Of a stretch of DNA of 64,000 nucleotides, positions 1 through 7,114 are shown in pieces. The stretch is from Priestia megaterium (GTDB lineage: Bacteria; Bacillota; Bacilli; Bacillales; Bacillaceae_H), in the NCBI RefSeq assembly GCF_009497655.1, contig NZ_CP023317.1:2819501-2883500 (forward strand), in the 5' to 3' direction. Within the stretch, counting starts at the first letter, position 1; each line of letters opens with the position of its first letter. A program made the translations under genes and the position numbers. The notes beneath the pieces are model-generated. The model made no database searches. It was not told the origin of the DNA and saw nothing but the letters and a program-made list of their open reading frames with translations.

Positions 1-513
1 ATTATACCCTTTAATGATAATCTCTGTTCCGTAATCACTAACATCAAGAGTTTCTTTTATCACATGAATGATTGGAATCTTCCTATCATACAACGTTCTG
101 TAAGGCTCAATTACTTTAGCAGTGTGCTTTTCTTTCCCCCTTTTCGTAATTACTTCGATGCTTCTACTATTTAAATAAACTTTCGTTCCGTGTCCTTTTT
201 CTCCAATGGTTGTGCTATCTCCTCTTCTTAAAGAGTTACCCAAATCAAAAAAAGAGTGTAACCCTTCCTTATCCATTCCTTTTCCGTTATCCTTTATTTT
301 AATTTCTAAAATACTCTCTCCATATTCTCGAATCACTTGAAAGGATATCCAAATTTTATTGCTCTTTGCATCAAAAGAGTTACTAATTGCCTCTCTAACT
401 AATTCAAGTGGATTAGAGAAATCATTTGCAATTTCAATAAATTCCTGTGTTTCATCTACCTTTGGTCTTATTGTAAATTCATTAGTTTTAATATATTGAT
501 TCAATTGACTCAT
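1..513 (-). CDS. GHKL-type ATPase domain protein (3' end off window)
   Basis: The first 171 residues of a protein that continues past the left edge. It shows the Bergerat ATP-binding fold of the GyrB/Hsp90/histidine kinase/MutL/MORC superfamily: an N-box REAISNSFDA with E41, N45 and D48, a G1 box DNGKGMD at residues 75-81 and a G2-like GEKGHGTK at 104-111. The ATG at 513 is preceded by AAAGGAG with a 7-base spacer; an in-frame ATG two codons earlier sits too close to that site. No histidine-kinase dimerisation domain precedes the ATPase, so it is not a sensor kinase. MORC-like or Hsp90-like standalone ATPases are frequent in phage-defence cargo, but the missing C-terminal part would decide the function. 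Confidence 0.8.
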   Translation of the reverse strand, partial: MSQLNQYIKTNEFTIRPKVDETQEFIEIANDFSNPLELVREAISNSFDAKSNKIWISFQVIREYGESILEIKIKDNGKGMDKEGLHSFFDLGNSLRRGDSTTIGEKGHGTKVYLNSRSIEVITKRGKEKHTAKVIEPYRTLYDRKIPIIHVIKETLDVSDYGTEIIIKGYN

Positions 514-744
514 TAACATTCTCCTTTATAAAGTTCTATTATCTTATTATTATAATAAACCTTATAATTCTAGTAGTCATTAGTATAATAGGTAACAACC
601 TTTTAATTTCCACAACGCTATTCGGTATTCCTTTAACATAATTTTCTTTCAATTTCTAAATATATTTATTTTCTTTTTCTGGCACATAAAAAGGAGAGGC
701 TTTGAGACACTCCTTTGATTGTTATTGATTAATTAGTACACCTC

Positions 745-1641
745 TCATAAGCCTAGTATTTTTCTTGATTGATTCTTTAATAAATTTCTTTGTTCTTCGG
801 ATAGAATCTTATTACCAACTTTCAGTAATGTCTTATCTAGAAACCAATCGTTACCTTCGATTGCAGCAATTATTGCTTTATTATCACACCACCTTGAATA
901 TACATTGTGATCACGTATTTCTCCTGTTTTTCGTACGGTTTCACGCAAAGTCAATTTGAATAACAGTTCTGCTTCAAACAAAGCTCTAATATAAGTAAAA
1001 GCTGTTTTTTCATGTACATTTGCGTATTTGCTTATGCTTTCAATAGTTTCTGTTGAATAAAAATCTCCCACGTTCCCAATTAAAGCTCTTGAAATAGCCA
1101 TTAGATAGCAGGATAGCAAGTTAGCTTTATTATGTTTTGATTGAAAGGCGAATAGCTTAACAGCATCATCCATGTATACAGTTGTATAGGTTAATCCATA
1201 ATTATTAATTAACTCTTTATCTACTTCTTCATGACTAAAGTTGTCTGTAAACTCTTTGCTCATCACATAATCTCTATTGAATTGAACAAAGAACATTGTA
1301 TTTCCTTTTAAAACAACTGGTTTTATCTGTTTTGTTAATGAAAAGTCTGAGTAAATATTAATAATACTTAATTTTTCAAGTTCTACTAATCCTTTTCTCA
1401 CTAGTGTTTGATTTTCACTACGCTGGTTATAACCTACTACGCCTAATAATCCGTTGATGCTTGTTTGCTGAAATAATCGAGTTTGATTTATATTGAGGCT
1501 CATTGTCAAAGAGGTGTAAATCATTTTACTTATATTTGGGATACTATTATTACGAACGATTGCATTTGGAATTATAATGTATGGCTTATCAGTATTTTTT
1601 GTTGACAAAATAAATTCTACTTTCTTATGACTAAGTTTCAC
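745..1641 (-). CDS. Replication-initiator-like winged-helix protein
   Basis: A 298-residue soluble protein. The N-terminal part (IIIPNAIVRN...ISKMIYTSLTMSLN, then a helix-rich segment with LVRKGLVELEKLSII) resembles the first winged-helix domain of plasmid Rep/DnaD-type proteins, and residues about 175-255 look like a second helical DNA-binding domain. The start is GTG. It overlaps the end of a nine-codon reading frame that begins at ATG 1660 behind a better ribosome site (GAGGG), so translation may be coupled, or the true start may be obscured by a frameshift. The TGTACA repeat cluster lies directly upstream, as origins often lie beside their rep gene. The Rep assignment rests on pattern and context only; a transcriptional regulator is the main alternative. 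Confidence 0.45.
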   Translation of the reverse strand: MKLSHKKVEFILSTKNTDKPYIIIPNAIVRNNSIPNISKMIYTSLTMSLNINQTRLFQQTSINGLLGVVGYNQRSENQTLVRKGLVELEKLSIINIYSDFSLTKQIKPVVLKGNTMFFVQFNRDYVMSKEFTDNFSHEEVDKELINNYGLTYTTVYMDDAVKLFAFQSKHNKANLLSCYLMAISRALIGNVGDFYSTETIESISKYANVHEKTAFTYIRALFEAELLFKLTLRETVRKTGEIRDHNVYSRWCDNKAIIAAIEGNDWFLDKTLLKVGNKILSEEQRNLLKNQSRKILGL

Positions 1642-1660
1642 TATTAATAATAGTAGTCAT
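1631..1660 (-). other. Nine-codon leader reading frame before the Rep-like gene
   Basis: Reading on the minus strand from ATG 1660, MTTIINSET ends in TAG at 1631-1633 and overlaps the GTG start of the Rep-like gene at 1641. It has the better-spaced ribosome site (GTGAGGG about 9 bases upstream). This could couple translation, or it could be the true N-terminus of the protein separated by a one- or two-base frameshift. Confidence 0.3.
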
Positions 1661-1918
1661 ATTGGTATCCCTCACTTCAATTTTAAATTTAAAAAGCTAA
1701 AGTTATATCCCCCCTGCGTAGGGCGGCTATATGTCTCTTTTTAATTGTTTTTCAATATAATAGGTTTATCTATTTAACACCCCCACTATGTGTACAATTT
1801 TGTACATTGAATTTTGAGATTTTGAATTAAAAGTATAAAATTGTACATTGAATTCTTGTGTTTCAAAAATATGTGTACAAAAATATACACATTTTTGTAC
1901 ACATTAATGTTTTTGCTT
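1642..1918. repeat. TGTACA repeat cluster (iteron/operator-like)
   Basis: Within 111 bases TGTACA occurs five times (starting at 1791, 1801, 1842, 1874 and 1896). Two copies are embedded in the direct repeat TTGTACATTGAATT (about 1800-1813 and 1841-1854). The pair at 1791/1801 forms a small palindrome and the pair at 1874/1896 a long one. Such a cluster directly upstream of a Rep-like gene in a mobile element fits an iteron origin or an autoregulatory operator. The A+T-rich context weakens the case. Confidence 0.5.
1871..1904. repeat. Perfect 14-bp inverted repeat, 6-base loop
   Basis: The arms ATGTGTACAAAAAT and ATTTTTGTACACAT are exact reverse complements around ATACAC. It lies 15 bases downstream of the minus-strand 120-residue gene and is followed on that strand by ATTTTTG, so it could act as a weak terminator as well as a protein-binding site. 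Confidence 0.6.
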
Positions 1919-2281
1919 CTAATAGATTCCTAACTTCTTCATCCAATCAGGAGCTTCTTCTAATCGTGATTCATGTCTACGTTTAGCCGCTTCCTCTTTC
2001 TCTTCTTCATAAGTCTTTCTTGTCTTACCACCAGCTTTCTCAATCGCTAACCACCAATTAGCATAAACATGTTCTTGCTCTTCTTGACTAGAACATGTTA
2101 TCACTATATCTGCTGGCTTTTGACGACCACGGTAGTCCCACCACGTTACAGAAACATCGTTCTTTATATAGGTATCTTTGTGAACTTCAAAGCCTATTAT
2201 TTTACAGTTATACTTAATACTGTTCTCTTTTAATGCCTGTACCATTTCTTCCATAGTAGTAAGTTCTTCTAATAGTTTCAT
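1919..2281 (-). CDS. Hypothetical 120-residue element protein
   Basis: I do not recognise a family. The ATG follows AAAAGGAG with about 6 bases of spacing, a good ribosome site. The N-terminal half looks like a compact alpha/beta fold (helix TMEEMVQALKEN, then strands around KIIGFEVHKD and DVSVTWWDYRG). The second half is a charged helix rich in Glu, Lys and Arg (about residues 85-110). There is no signal peptide or membrane segment. It is on the same strand as the Rep-like gene and about 280 bases upstream of it, with the TGTACA repeats between them. A small accessory replication or copy-control protein is possible but is only a guess from position. Confidence 0.6.
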   Translation of the reverse strand: MKLLEELTTMEEMVQALKENSIKYNCKIIGFEVHKDTYIKNDVSVTWWDYRGRQKPADIVITCSSQEEQEHVYANWWLAIEKAGGKTRKTYEEEKEEAAKRRHESRLEEAPDWMKKLGIY

Positions 2282-2734
2282 ATAATCTCCTTTTACTCAT
2301 TCATGCCTATGAGCTTTTATTAGTTTTATTTTATAGCATGCATGTTTTTTCACATTTTATTTTGAATTCACAATACATTTTAAAGGGATTTTTGTAGTTT
2401 AAAATGTGCTTTATACATTTTTAAGACTCTTTGCTTATTTCGATTAATGACTTTTACTTATCGACAAAATATATATAAAGTAAGGGTAATAACTATTTTC
2501 ACCTATAAGTAATGCGGCTTTTATTCTTATCGTATCGGAATTTTTAATACTGTATAGGTGTAGATAGGGTTGCTTAATTTCTTCACTTGAGAAGTGTAGC
2601 ATATTTATGCTACAGTGTAAATAATTAATTTATTTTTATTTTGATTTAATTTACAAAAGGCAGCTTTATATTACATTCTTTGTTATAATTTACGTATACT
2701 ACAATTCAATTTGTTTATTTGAGGAGCTATAGAT
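2282..2734. other. 453-base intergenic region between divergent genes
   Basis: A+T-rich region separating the minus-strand 120-residue gene from the plus-strand XRE regulator. It contains the perfect palindrome at 2595-2614 and a TATAAT at 2684-2689 that fits the regulator's -10 element, although no good -35 is spaced from it. I see no convincing reading frame or structured RNA otherwise. Confidence 0.5.
2595..2614. promoter_or_regulatory. Candidate operator palindrome for the XRE regulator
   Basis: TGTAGCATATTTATGCTACA is a perfect palindrome with 9-bp arms and a 2-base centre. It lies about 75 bases upstream of the presumed -10 of the XRE gene, in the divergent promoter region. Size and symmetry fit a dimeric lambda-repressor-type binding site. 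The pairing with the neighbouring regulator is inference. Confidence 0.45.
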
Positions 2735-3406
2735 ATGAATATTAATAATTTTGGTAGAGATATTAAAGCATTGAGAACAAAGAAAAACATTGGTTCTAGA
2801 GAGTTATCTCGCTTGATTGGAAAAGCGGAAACATATATTTCTCAATTGGAAAGAGGATTAATTAAAAAACCAGATTATAATACAGCTTACGATATAATGA
2901 AGCATTTAGAATTTACAGATGATACTATTGAAGATTTTTTATATAATTTTTATCAAATTAAATCACCACAAAGGATGAAATTTGATGAAGAAGAGATTGA
3001 AAACTGGGAGAAAAAGAGAGCTGCAGAAATCGAAGAAATGTTATGCAAGAAATCACAAAACATAGAAACAAATCAGGATCATCAAGCATGTAAGTTTGAA
3101 GCAGATAGGCTTGATATTACAAGTAAATGGATGATAGAATTAATACAAAAATTAGATGAGAAAAACGAAGAAATTAAAAGGGAGCTTACATTTAATATTG
3201 AAAAAAATGCACAAACTTTTGAGAGCGTCATCGAGAACCTGCATTCTTTAATAACATCAATGAGAAAAAATAGAGAAAATTTTAATTTTTTTGTAGGAAT
3301 ATTTAAGGATGATTTAAGTGTACTTAGTGAGGAGAGTAAGGAAAAGATACTAAAAGCTGTGAAAGAAGAAGTAAGAAAGCTTAATCAAAACAAAGAACAA
3401 ATATAG
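2735..3406 (+). CDS. XRE-family regulator with C-terminal coiled coil
   Basis: A 223-residue protein. Residues 6-62 form a lambda-repressor-like helix-turn-helix (FGRDIKALRTKKNIGSRELS, then ISQLERGLIKKP), and the rest is a long charged helical, probably coiled-coil region (about 90-220). It starts at ATG behind GAGGAGCTATAGAT. It probably sets expression of the element, as ImmR-type repressors do in integrative elements, but there is no ImmA-like protease next to it. The long C-terminal coiled coil is unusual for a simple repressor and may mediate oligomerisation or partner binding. The candidate operator at 2595-2614 would let it regulate itself and the divergent gene. Confidence 0.7.
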   Translation: MNINNFGRDIKALRTKKNIGSRELSRLIGKAETYISQLERGLIKKPDYNTAYDIMKHLEFTDDTIEDFLYNFYQIKSPQRMKFDEEEIENWEKKRAAEIEEMLCKKSQNIETNQDHQACKFEADRLDITSKWMIELIQKLDEKNEEIKRELTFNIEKNAQTFESVIENLHSLITSMRKNRENFNFFVGIFKDDLSVLSEESKEKILKAVKEEVRKLNQNKEQI

Positions 3407-3426
3407 GCAAGTTTTAATCATATTTA

Positions 3427-3461
3427 GAAGAGCAGCACACCTACCGTATGACTGCTCTCTA
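3427..3461 (+). terminator. Weak hairpin after the XRE regulator
   Basis: AGAGCAG and CTGCTCT pair across a 20-base loop shortly after the stop codon. No good U-run follows, so termination here is uncertain. Confidence 0.3.
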
Positions 3462-3578
3462 AAGTTATTACAAACCTCTTATAAATCAAAGGATTGTTTG
3501 GAACTTACGATCATTTCTACTATATTTATTATTACTCCTCCTTTATAAAGAAAAAATTTTATTAGTTCGTTTTGAGGC

Positions 3579-4679
3579 TCAATCACTTTCTATTTTCTTT
3601 ATATATTGTTTATATTGTTGAACCTTTGTAATTTTATACTCTTCTTTATGGTTATTATAGGAAATCGTTGAATTATCAATGTTGAATTTAACCCAAGTAT
3701 TCCCTCGAGAAAATACTATTTGTGAATCTTTAACCATCTTCAGTAAATCCACCTTAGAAGGTAATATATCGTATTTTGAGATTATCTTAATTAACTTCCA
3801 TCCCTCTCTTTTTAAATATGTTCCTCTTATGATTTCTCTTCTTTTAAATTCTTCTTGGGTAATACCCCCTAATTTAACTTTCAAATCGTGCGCACCACCA
3901 TCGTATTCAATAGCTATTTTATTTTCAGGAAAAGCAATATCTAAGTTGTATCTTTCAAAAGGGTAATTTAATAACCCACCTAAAATTCCATGTAAATATA
4001 ACTGAGGCTTTGATGTGGGAGTAGTTCCCTTCTTATACATGGATGTAACAGCTTTTTTGCGTATGTTAGCATTTTGCATATTGTACTCAACACCATAATT
4101 TTTAAGCATAGTCTGTTTTGATTTTTCTTTAACTTCTTTTGCCTGAAATGAATTATTGACACCATATCTTTTCTGCATGGATTTTCTATACTTTTCTTTG
4201 AAATCATCTGTTTGAAAATAATATTCAGTACCGTATTTCTTTAATGATGTTTCTTTTATTTTCTCTATTATTTCCTTATTTTGAGAAGCATTAGAAACAC
4301 CATACCTTTTCATATTGGTCTGAATAAGCTTATTCTTCGTTTCTCCAAGGTGCATCACATTTGTAGTTCCGTATACAAGTAAATTACTTTCCGCTATTTT
4401 CTTTCCACGGCATTTATTGCATGCATCTTTTTTTATGCCTGATTTATCGAAATGAATCTTCCAATTACGATAAATTTTTGTATGTTCTATTAAACAATAA
4501 TCGCATCTTAACTCTATTTCAGCTGTGCAATTTGGATGAATATCTTTAAACTTTACTTCAAATTCCTTTCCAAACCTTGTAAATATATATTTTTGGCATC
4601 CCTCGGAATTTAATATCTTATCGTAATGTGATTTTGTTTTACTGTGCCACCTTACCTGTATTATTTTTGTAAGTATCAT
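3579..4679 (-). CDS. Zinc-ribbon, YG-repeat, Vsr-like nuclease
   Basis: A 366-residue protein with three parts. Residues 59-90 carry CxxC...CxxC (C59, C62, C87, C90), a likely zinc ribbon. Residues about 103-218 hold five roughly 23-residue units, each opening with YG(V/T)xN/Y and followed by a basic helix, similar to modular DNA-binding repeats of homing-type endonucleases. Residues about 240-300 (NLDIAF...KIAIEYDGGAHD...RREIIRGTYLKREGWKLIKI) match the layout of Vsr-like/PD-(D/E)XK nucleases, with D247, E258, D260 and H264 as candidate active-site residues. The ATG has GGAG about 8 bases upstream. Within a mobile element it may be a homing nuclease, a defence nuclease or a mobility factor. 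Confidence 0.6.
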   Translation of the reverse strand: MILTKIIQVRWHSKTKSHYDKILNSEGCQKYIFTRFGKEFEVKFKDIHPNCTAEIELRCDYCLIEHTKIYRNWKIHFDKSGIKKDACNKCRGKKIAESNLLVYGTTNVMHLGETKNKLIQTNMKRYGVSNASQNKEIIEKIKETSLKKYGTEYYFQTDDFKEKYRKSMQKRYGVNNSFQAKEVKEKSKQTMLKNYGVEYNMQNANIRKKAVTSMYKKGTTPTSKPQLYLHGILGGLLNYPFERYNLDIAFPENKIAIEYDGGAHDLKVKLGGITQEEFKRREIIRGTYLKREGWKLIKIISKYDILPSKVDLLKMVKDSQIVFSRGNTWVKFNIDNSTISYNNHKEEYKITKVQQYKQYIKKIESD

Positions 4680-4720
4680 TAACTTTTCTCCTAACTAAAG
4701 GCTCTTAATATAGCTTAACC

Positions 4721-5224
4721 TTAATAGTTATTAGTAGTTGTTTTAATGTTTAGAAATTCATCAAAATAGAGATTTGCTTTTTCTGTATTGCATTGTTCAC
4801 AGGCGCACACCAAGTTGTCTAGGTTAGTCTTGCCACCTTTAGAACGAGGAATTACATGATCTATCGTATTTCCTTTTGAGCCACAATAACAGCAAGTATT
4901 TTTATATTTATTTAGTACTACATCTCTAAAATCAAATTGGTGAATGCATGAGTCGTTTACAATTCCAGCCCTTTTCTCTTTTACCATGTTTACAGCTTCT
5001 TCATAAGAAACCTTATAAAATACTTTTCTGTTTGATCTAATTTTCATTGTGACTTTTATTTTGGATTTTTTTAATTTTTTAGTATTAAAGATATCCTTAG
5101 AGCCAAATCTTTTAAAGTATCTACAATCATGACAATAAGGTTTTCTATGGCTTTTATCACGACCGTTGGAAACAAACCTAGAATGATACCTTACTCTTTT
5201 ACAAATTGAACAAGCTTTATACAA
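4721..5224 (-). CDS. HNH endonuclease
   Basis: A 167-residue protein. The N-terminus has a zinc-binding CSICK...YCHDC arrangement (about residues 5-34), followed by a basic linker. The C-terminal HNH domain (about 105-155) is clear: CCYCGSKGNTIDHVIPRSKGG, then LDNLVCACEQCNTEKAN, with the catalytic His in the DH pair and two CxxC zinc knuckles. The start is uncertain. A TTG at 5224 gives the listed protein but has no nearby ribosome site, while the strong AAGGAG lies about 29 bases upstream. The gene sits 41 bases upstream of the Vsr-like nuclease on the same strand, so they are probably co-transcribed. HNH proteins of this kind are common selfish nucleases in phages and elements. Confidence 0.8.
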   Translation of the reverse strand: MYKACSICKRVRYHSRFVSNGRDKSHRKPYCHDCRYFKRFGSKDIFNTKKLKKSKIKVTMKIRSNRKVFYKVSYEEAVNMVKEKRAGIVNDSCIHQFDFRDVVLNKYKNTCCYCGSKGNTIDHVIPRSKGGKTNLDNLVCACEQCNTEKANLYFDEFLNIKTTTNNY

Positions 5225-5929
5225 TTTACAATATTCATTGATAAACTATCACTCCTTGTAGTGAAAATTAAATTTAAATTCATATATCATCATAACATAA
5301 AAATATATAATTTCAAAATTTTACCATTAAACAAAATTATTGCAATTTCTTTAATATCAATATTTTTGTTTAATTTATCTAATTTACAAAAAAATATCTC
5401 TGTTAGACAAAGTTATTCAAATATATTATTAAGAGTCGTAAAACTTCTTTTTATTTCTAACTCTGGATATTACTCTAATTTTTATCGTTTTCTAATAAAA
5501 CAATAGTAAAATTCCTTAAACTAGTTATCTATTTAGAATTGCTGTTCAAGATGTTATGGACAAAATAAATATTATATACATCAATGCTTTAAGATCATTT
5601 ATCGTGTCAGATTATGCTTTTATATCATACTGTGTGGATATAGGTACTATACCTGTTTACCTCTAGAAAACAGCTTGAAAATGTCGAAAATCCCCCCCTG
5701 TCCTTATTTACAGCAAAATAAATAGTTACATTGATAAATTTCTTAACATCTAGTATTTTCTAAAGCGTATTTTATTATTTTTATATGTCCCCTTTTGCTT
5801 TCTTGTAGCGCATAAATAATTGATTAACCAACTGCTTCTCTTCATCTATTTCCAATATATATATGATAAAATATAAGTAGAAAACCTTTAATGATTACAT
5901 GCTTAAGAGCAATATAGGAGGCTCTTAAG
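5225..5929. other. 705-base A+T-rich region upstream of the integrase
   Basis: No convincing gene is present. An 81-codon plus-strand reading frame at 5261-5506 has no ribosome site and a low-complexity composition. A TAAAAT near 5870 is a candidate -10 for the integrase, and the 9-bp inverted repeat around the integrase ribosome site closes the region. It may also hold excisionase or integrase arm sites, but none can be identified by eye. Confidence 0.45.
5902..5929 (+). promoter_or_regulatory. Hairpin enclosing the integrase ribosome site
   Basis: CTTAAGAGC (5902-5910) and GCTCTTAAG (5921-5929) are perfect 9-bp arms. Most of the AGGAGG ribosome site lies in the 10-base loop, and its last G is in the stem. 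The ATG follows the stem directly. The mRNA could fold so that integrase translation is limited, or the DNA palindrome could be a protein-binding site. Confidence 0.5.
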
Positions 5930-7054
5930 ATGCAAGGAAGTATTAAAAAAGATAAAACAACAGGTAAATATTATTTCATAGTAGATATTGGTAGAGACGA
6001 ACTAACAGGTAAACGAAGACAAAAGAAAAAACGTGGCTTTACAACGAAGAAAGAAGCGGAAAAAGCTTTAGCAGTTGTGCTAAATGAGTTAAACTTAGGT
6101 ACTTTTATAGAACCACAGCTAATTGATTTAGACAGTTTTATAAAGGAATGGTTTATAGAAAGACAGACACAGTTAGCTAAAAGTACACTAAAGAACCATC
6201 AGTGCTTATATAGAAATCACCTTAAACCTAAGTTAGGTCATTATAAGCTACAAGATTTAAATCCAATCGTTCTTCAAAAGTTCACTAACAGTTTAGTAGC
6301 AGATTCTTCTCTTAGTCACAATTCTATTCGGAAGCTTTTATTCTTAATGAATCAGCTTATGAAGAAGGCACATGGTTTAAAGCTCATCTCTGAGAATCCA
6401 TTAATACATGTGAATATACCAAGAGAAGTAAAGTCTGAAATGAGCATTTGGGATTTGAAGCAAGTAAATTACTACATTGCTCATGCTAAACAAAATCGAT
6501 ATTATACTATTGTTCTCATGGCTCTGCTTACTGGAATGCGAAAGGGAGAAATCCTGGGGCTACGATGGAGAGATATTGATTTTGAAAAACAGGTTATCTA
6601 TATTAGACAAATCTATGACGGGTATGCAAAAGAACTTAAGGTAGGGGCTAAAACAGCGTCTGGTGTGCGTTCTATTCATATTCCTGATATGCTCATTAAT
6701 CAATTGAAAAAAGAGCGTAAGAAAGTATTAGCTAACAAACTTAAACAAGGTACGGCTTATAACGATTATGACTTAGTAAACTGTACAAAGTTCGGTAACC
6801 CTTTAGATTCATCTACTTTATCAAAGAGATTTAAGAACCATGCTAAAAAACTTGGACTACCTGTGATACGGTTTCATGATTTACGTCATACGCATGTAAC
6901 CATGTTGATTCAGCAAAATGTGAATGTGAAGGTTATCTCTGAACGTGTTGGACACTCTTCTATTCAAATCACATTAAACCAATACAGCCACGTCTTGCCG
7001 AGTATGCAACAAGAAGTGGCTGATAAATTGAATACCTTATTCGTTAATATGTGA
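5930..7054 (+). CDS. int: Tyrosine integrase of a mobile element
   Basis: A 374-residue site-specific recombinase. It has an N-terminal arm-binding domain (about 1-60, with a basic KRRQKKKRGF strand), a core-binding SAM-like domain (about 65-165) and a C-terminal catalytic domain. The catalytic set is visible: R204 in TGMRKGEILGLRW, H316 and R319 in HDLRHTH, H342 in GHSS and Y352 in YSHV. Length and domain order match integrases of Gram-positive integrative elements such as ICEBs1 and Tn916 relatives. The start ATG sits just after a hairpin loop that presents AGGAGG. The gene is terminal in the element and convergent with the aminopeptidase gene. Confidence 0.95.
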   Translation: MQGSIKKDKTTGKYYFIVDIGRDELTGKRRQKKKRGFTTKKEAEKALAVVLNELNLGTFIEPQLIDLDSFIKEWFIERQTQLAKSTLKNHQCLYRNHLKPKLGHYKLQDLNPIVLQKFTNSLVADSSLSHNSIRKLLFLMNQLMKKAHGLKLISENPLIHVNIPREVKSEMSIWDLKQVNYYIAHAKQNRYYTIVLMALLTGMRKGEILGLRWRDIDFEKQVIYIRQIYDGYAKELKVGAKTASGVRSIHIPDMLINQLKKERKKVLANKLKQGTAYNDYDLVNCTKFGNPLDSSTLSKRFKNHAKKLGLPVIRFHDLRHTHVTMLIQQNVNVKVISERVGHSSIQITLNQYSHVLPSMQQEVADKLNTLFVNM

Positions 7055-7114
7055 CCAGCTTGTGACCAATCAAAAGGTTAAGGTGATTAAAAACCTATTA
7101 CATCAAGGTTTAAT
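7050..7114. other. Probable right attachment-junction region
   Basis: Between the integrase stop and the aminopeptidase stop there are only 60 bases. TGTGACCA occurs twice (7050-7057 and 7061-7068). The aminopeptidase reading frame is intact to a natural-looking end, so the element probably uses and restores the 3' end of that gene. The core sequence cannot be defined because the other junction is outside the window. Confidence 0.35.

Larger units (their letters stand above)
1..7114. mobile_element. Right end of an integrated element (partial)
   Basis: This stretch is visibly more A+T-rich than the metabolic genes to its right. It contains a tyrosine integrase, an XRE-type regulator, two nuclease genes, a replication-initiator-like gene and a GHKL ATPase, which is typical cargo of an integrative element or phage-plasmid. 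The integrase is the last gene and points at the 3' end of the chromosomal aminopeptidase gene, so the right junction should lie between about 7055 and 7140. The left end is outside the window. No conjugation, capsid or terminase gene is visible here, so the class of element cannot be decided. Confidence 0.7.

Noticed and set aside
5261-5506. 81-codon plus-strand reading frame upstream of the integrase
   Set aside because: No ribosome site, low-complexity Ile/Asn/Lys/Phe-rich translation expected by chance in A+T-rich DNA.
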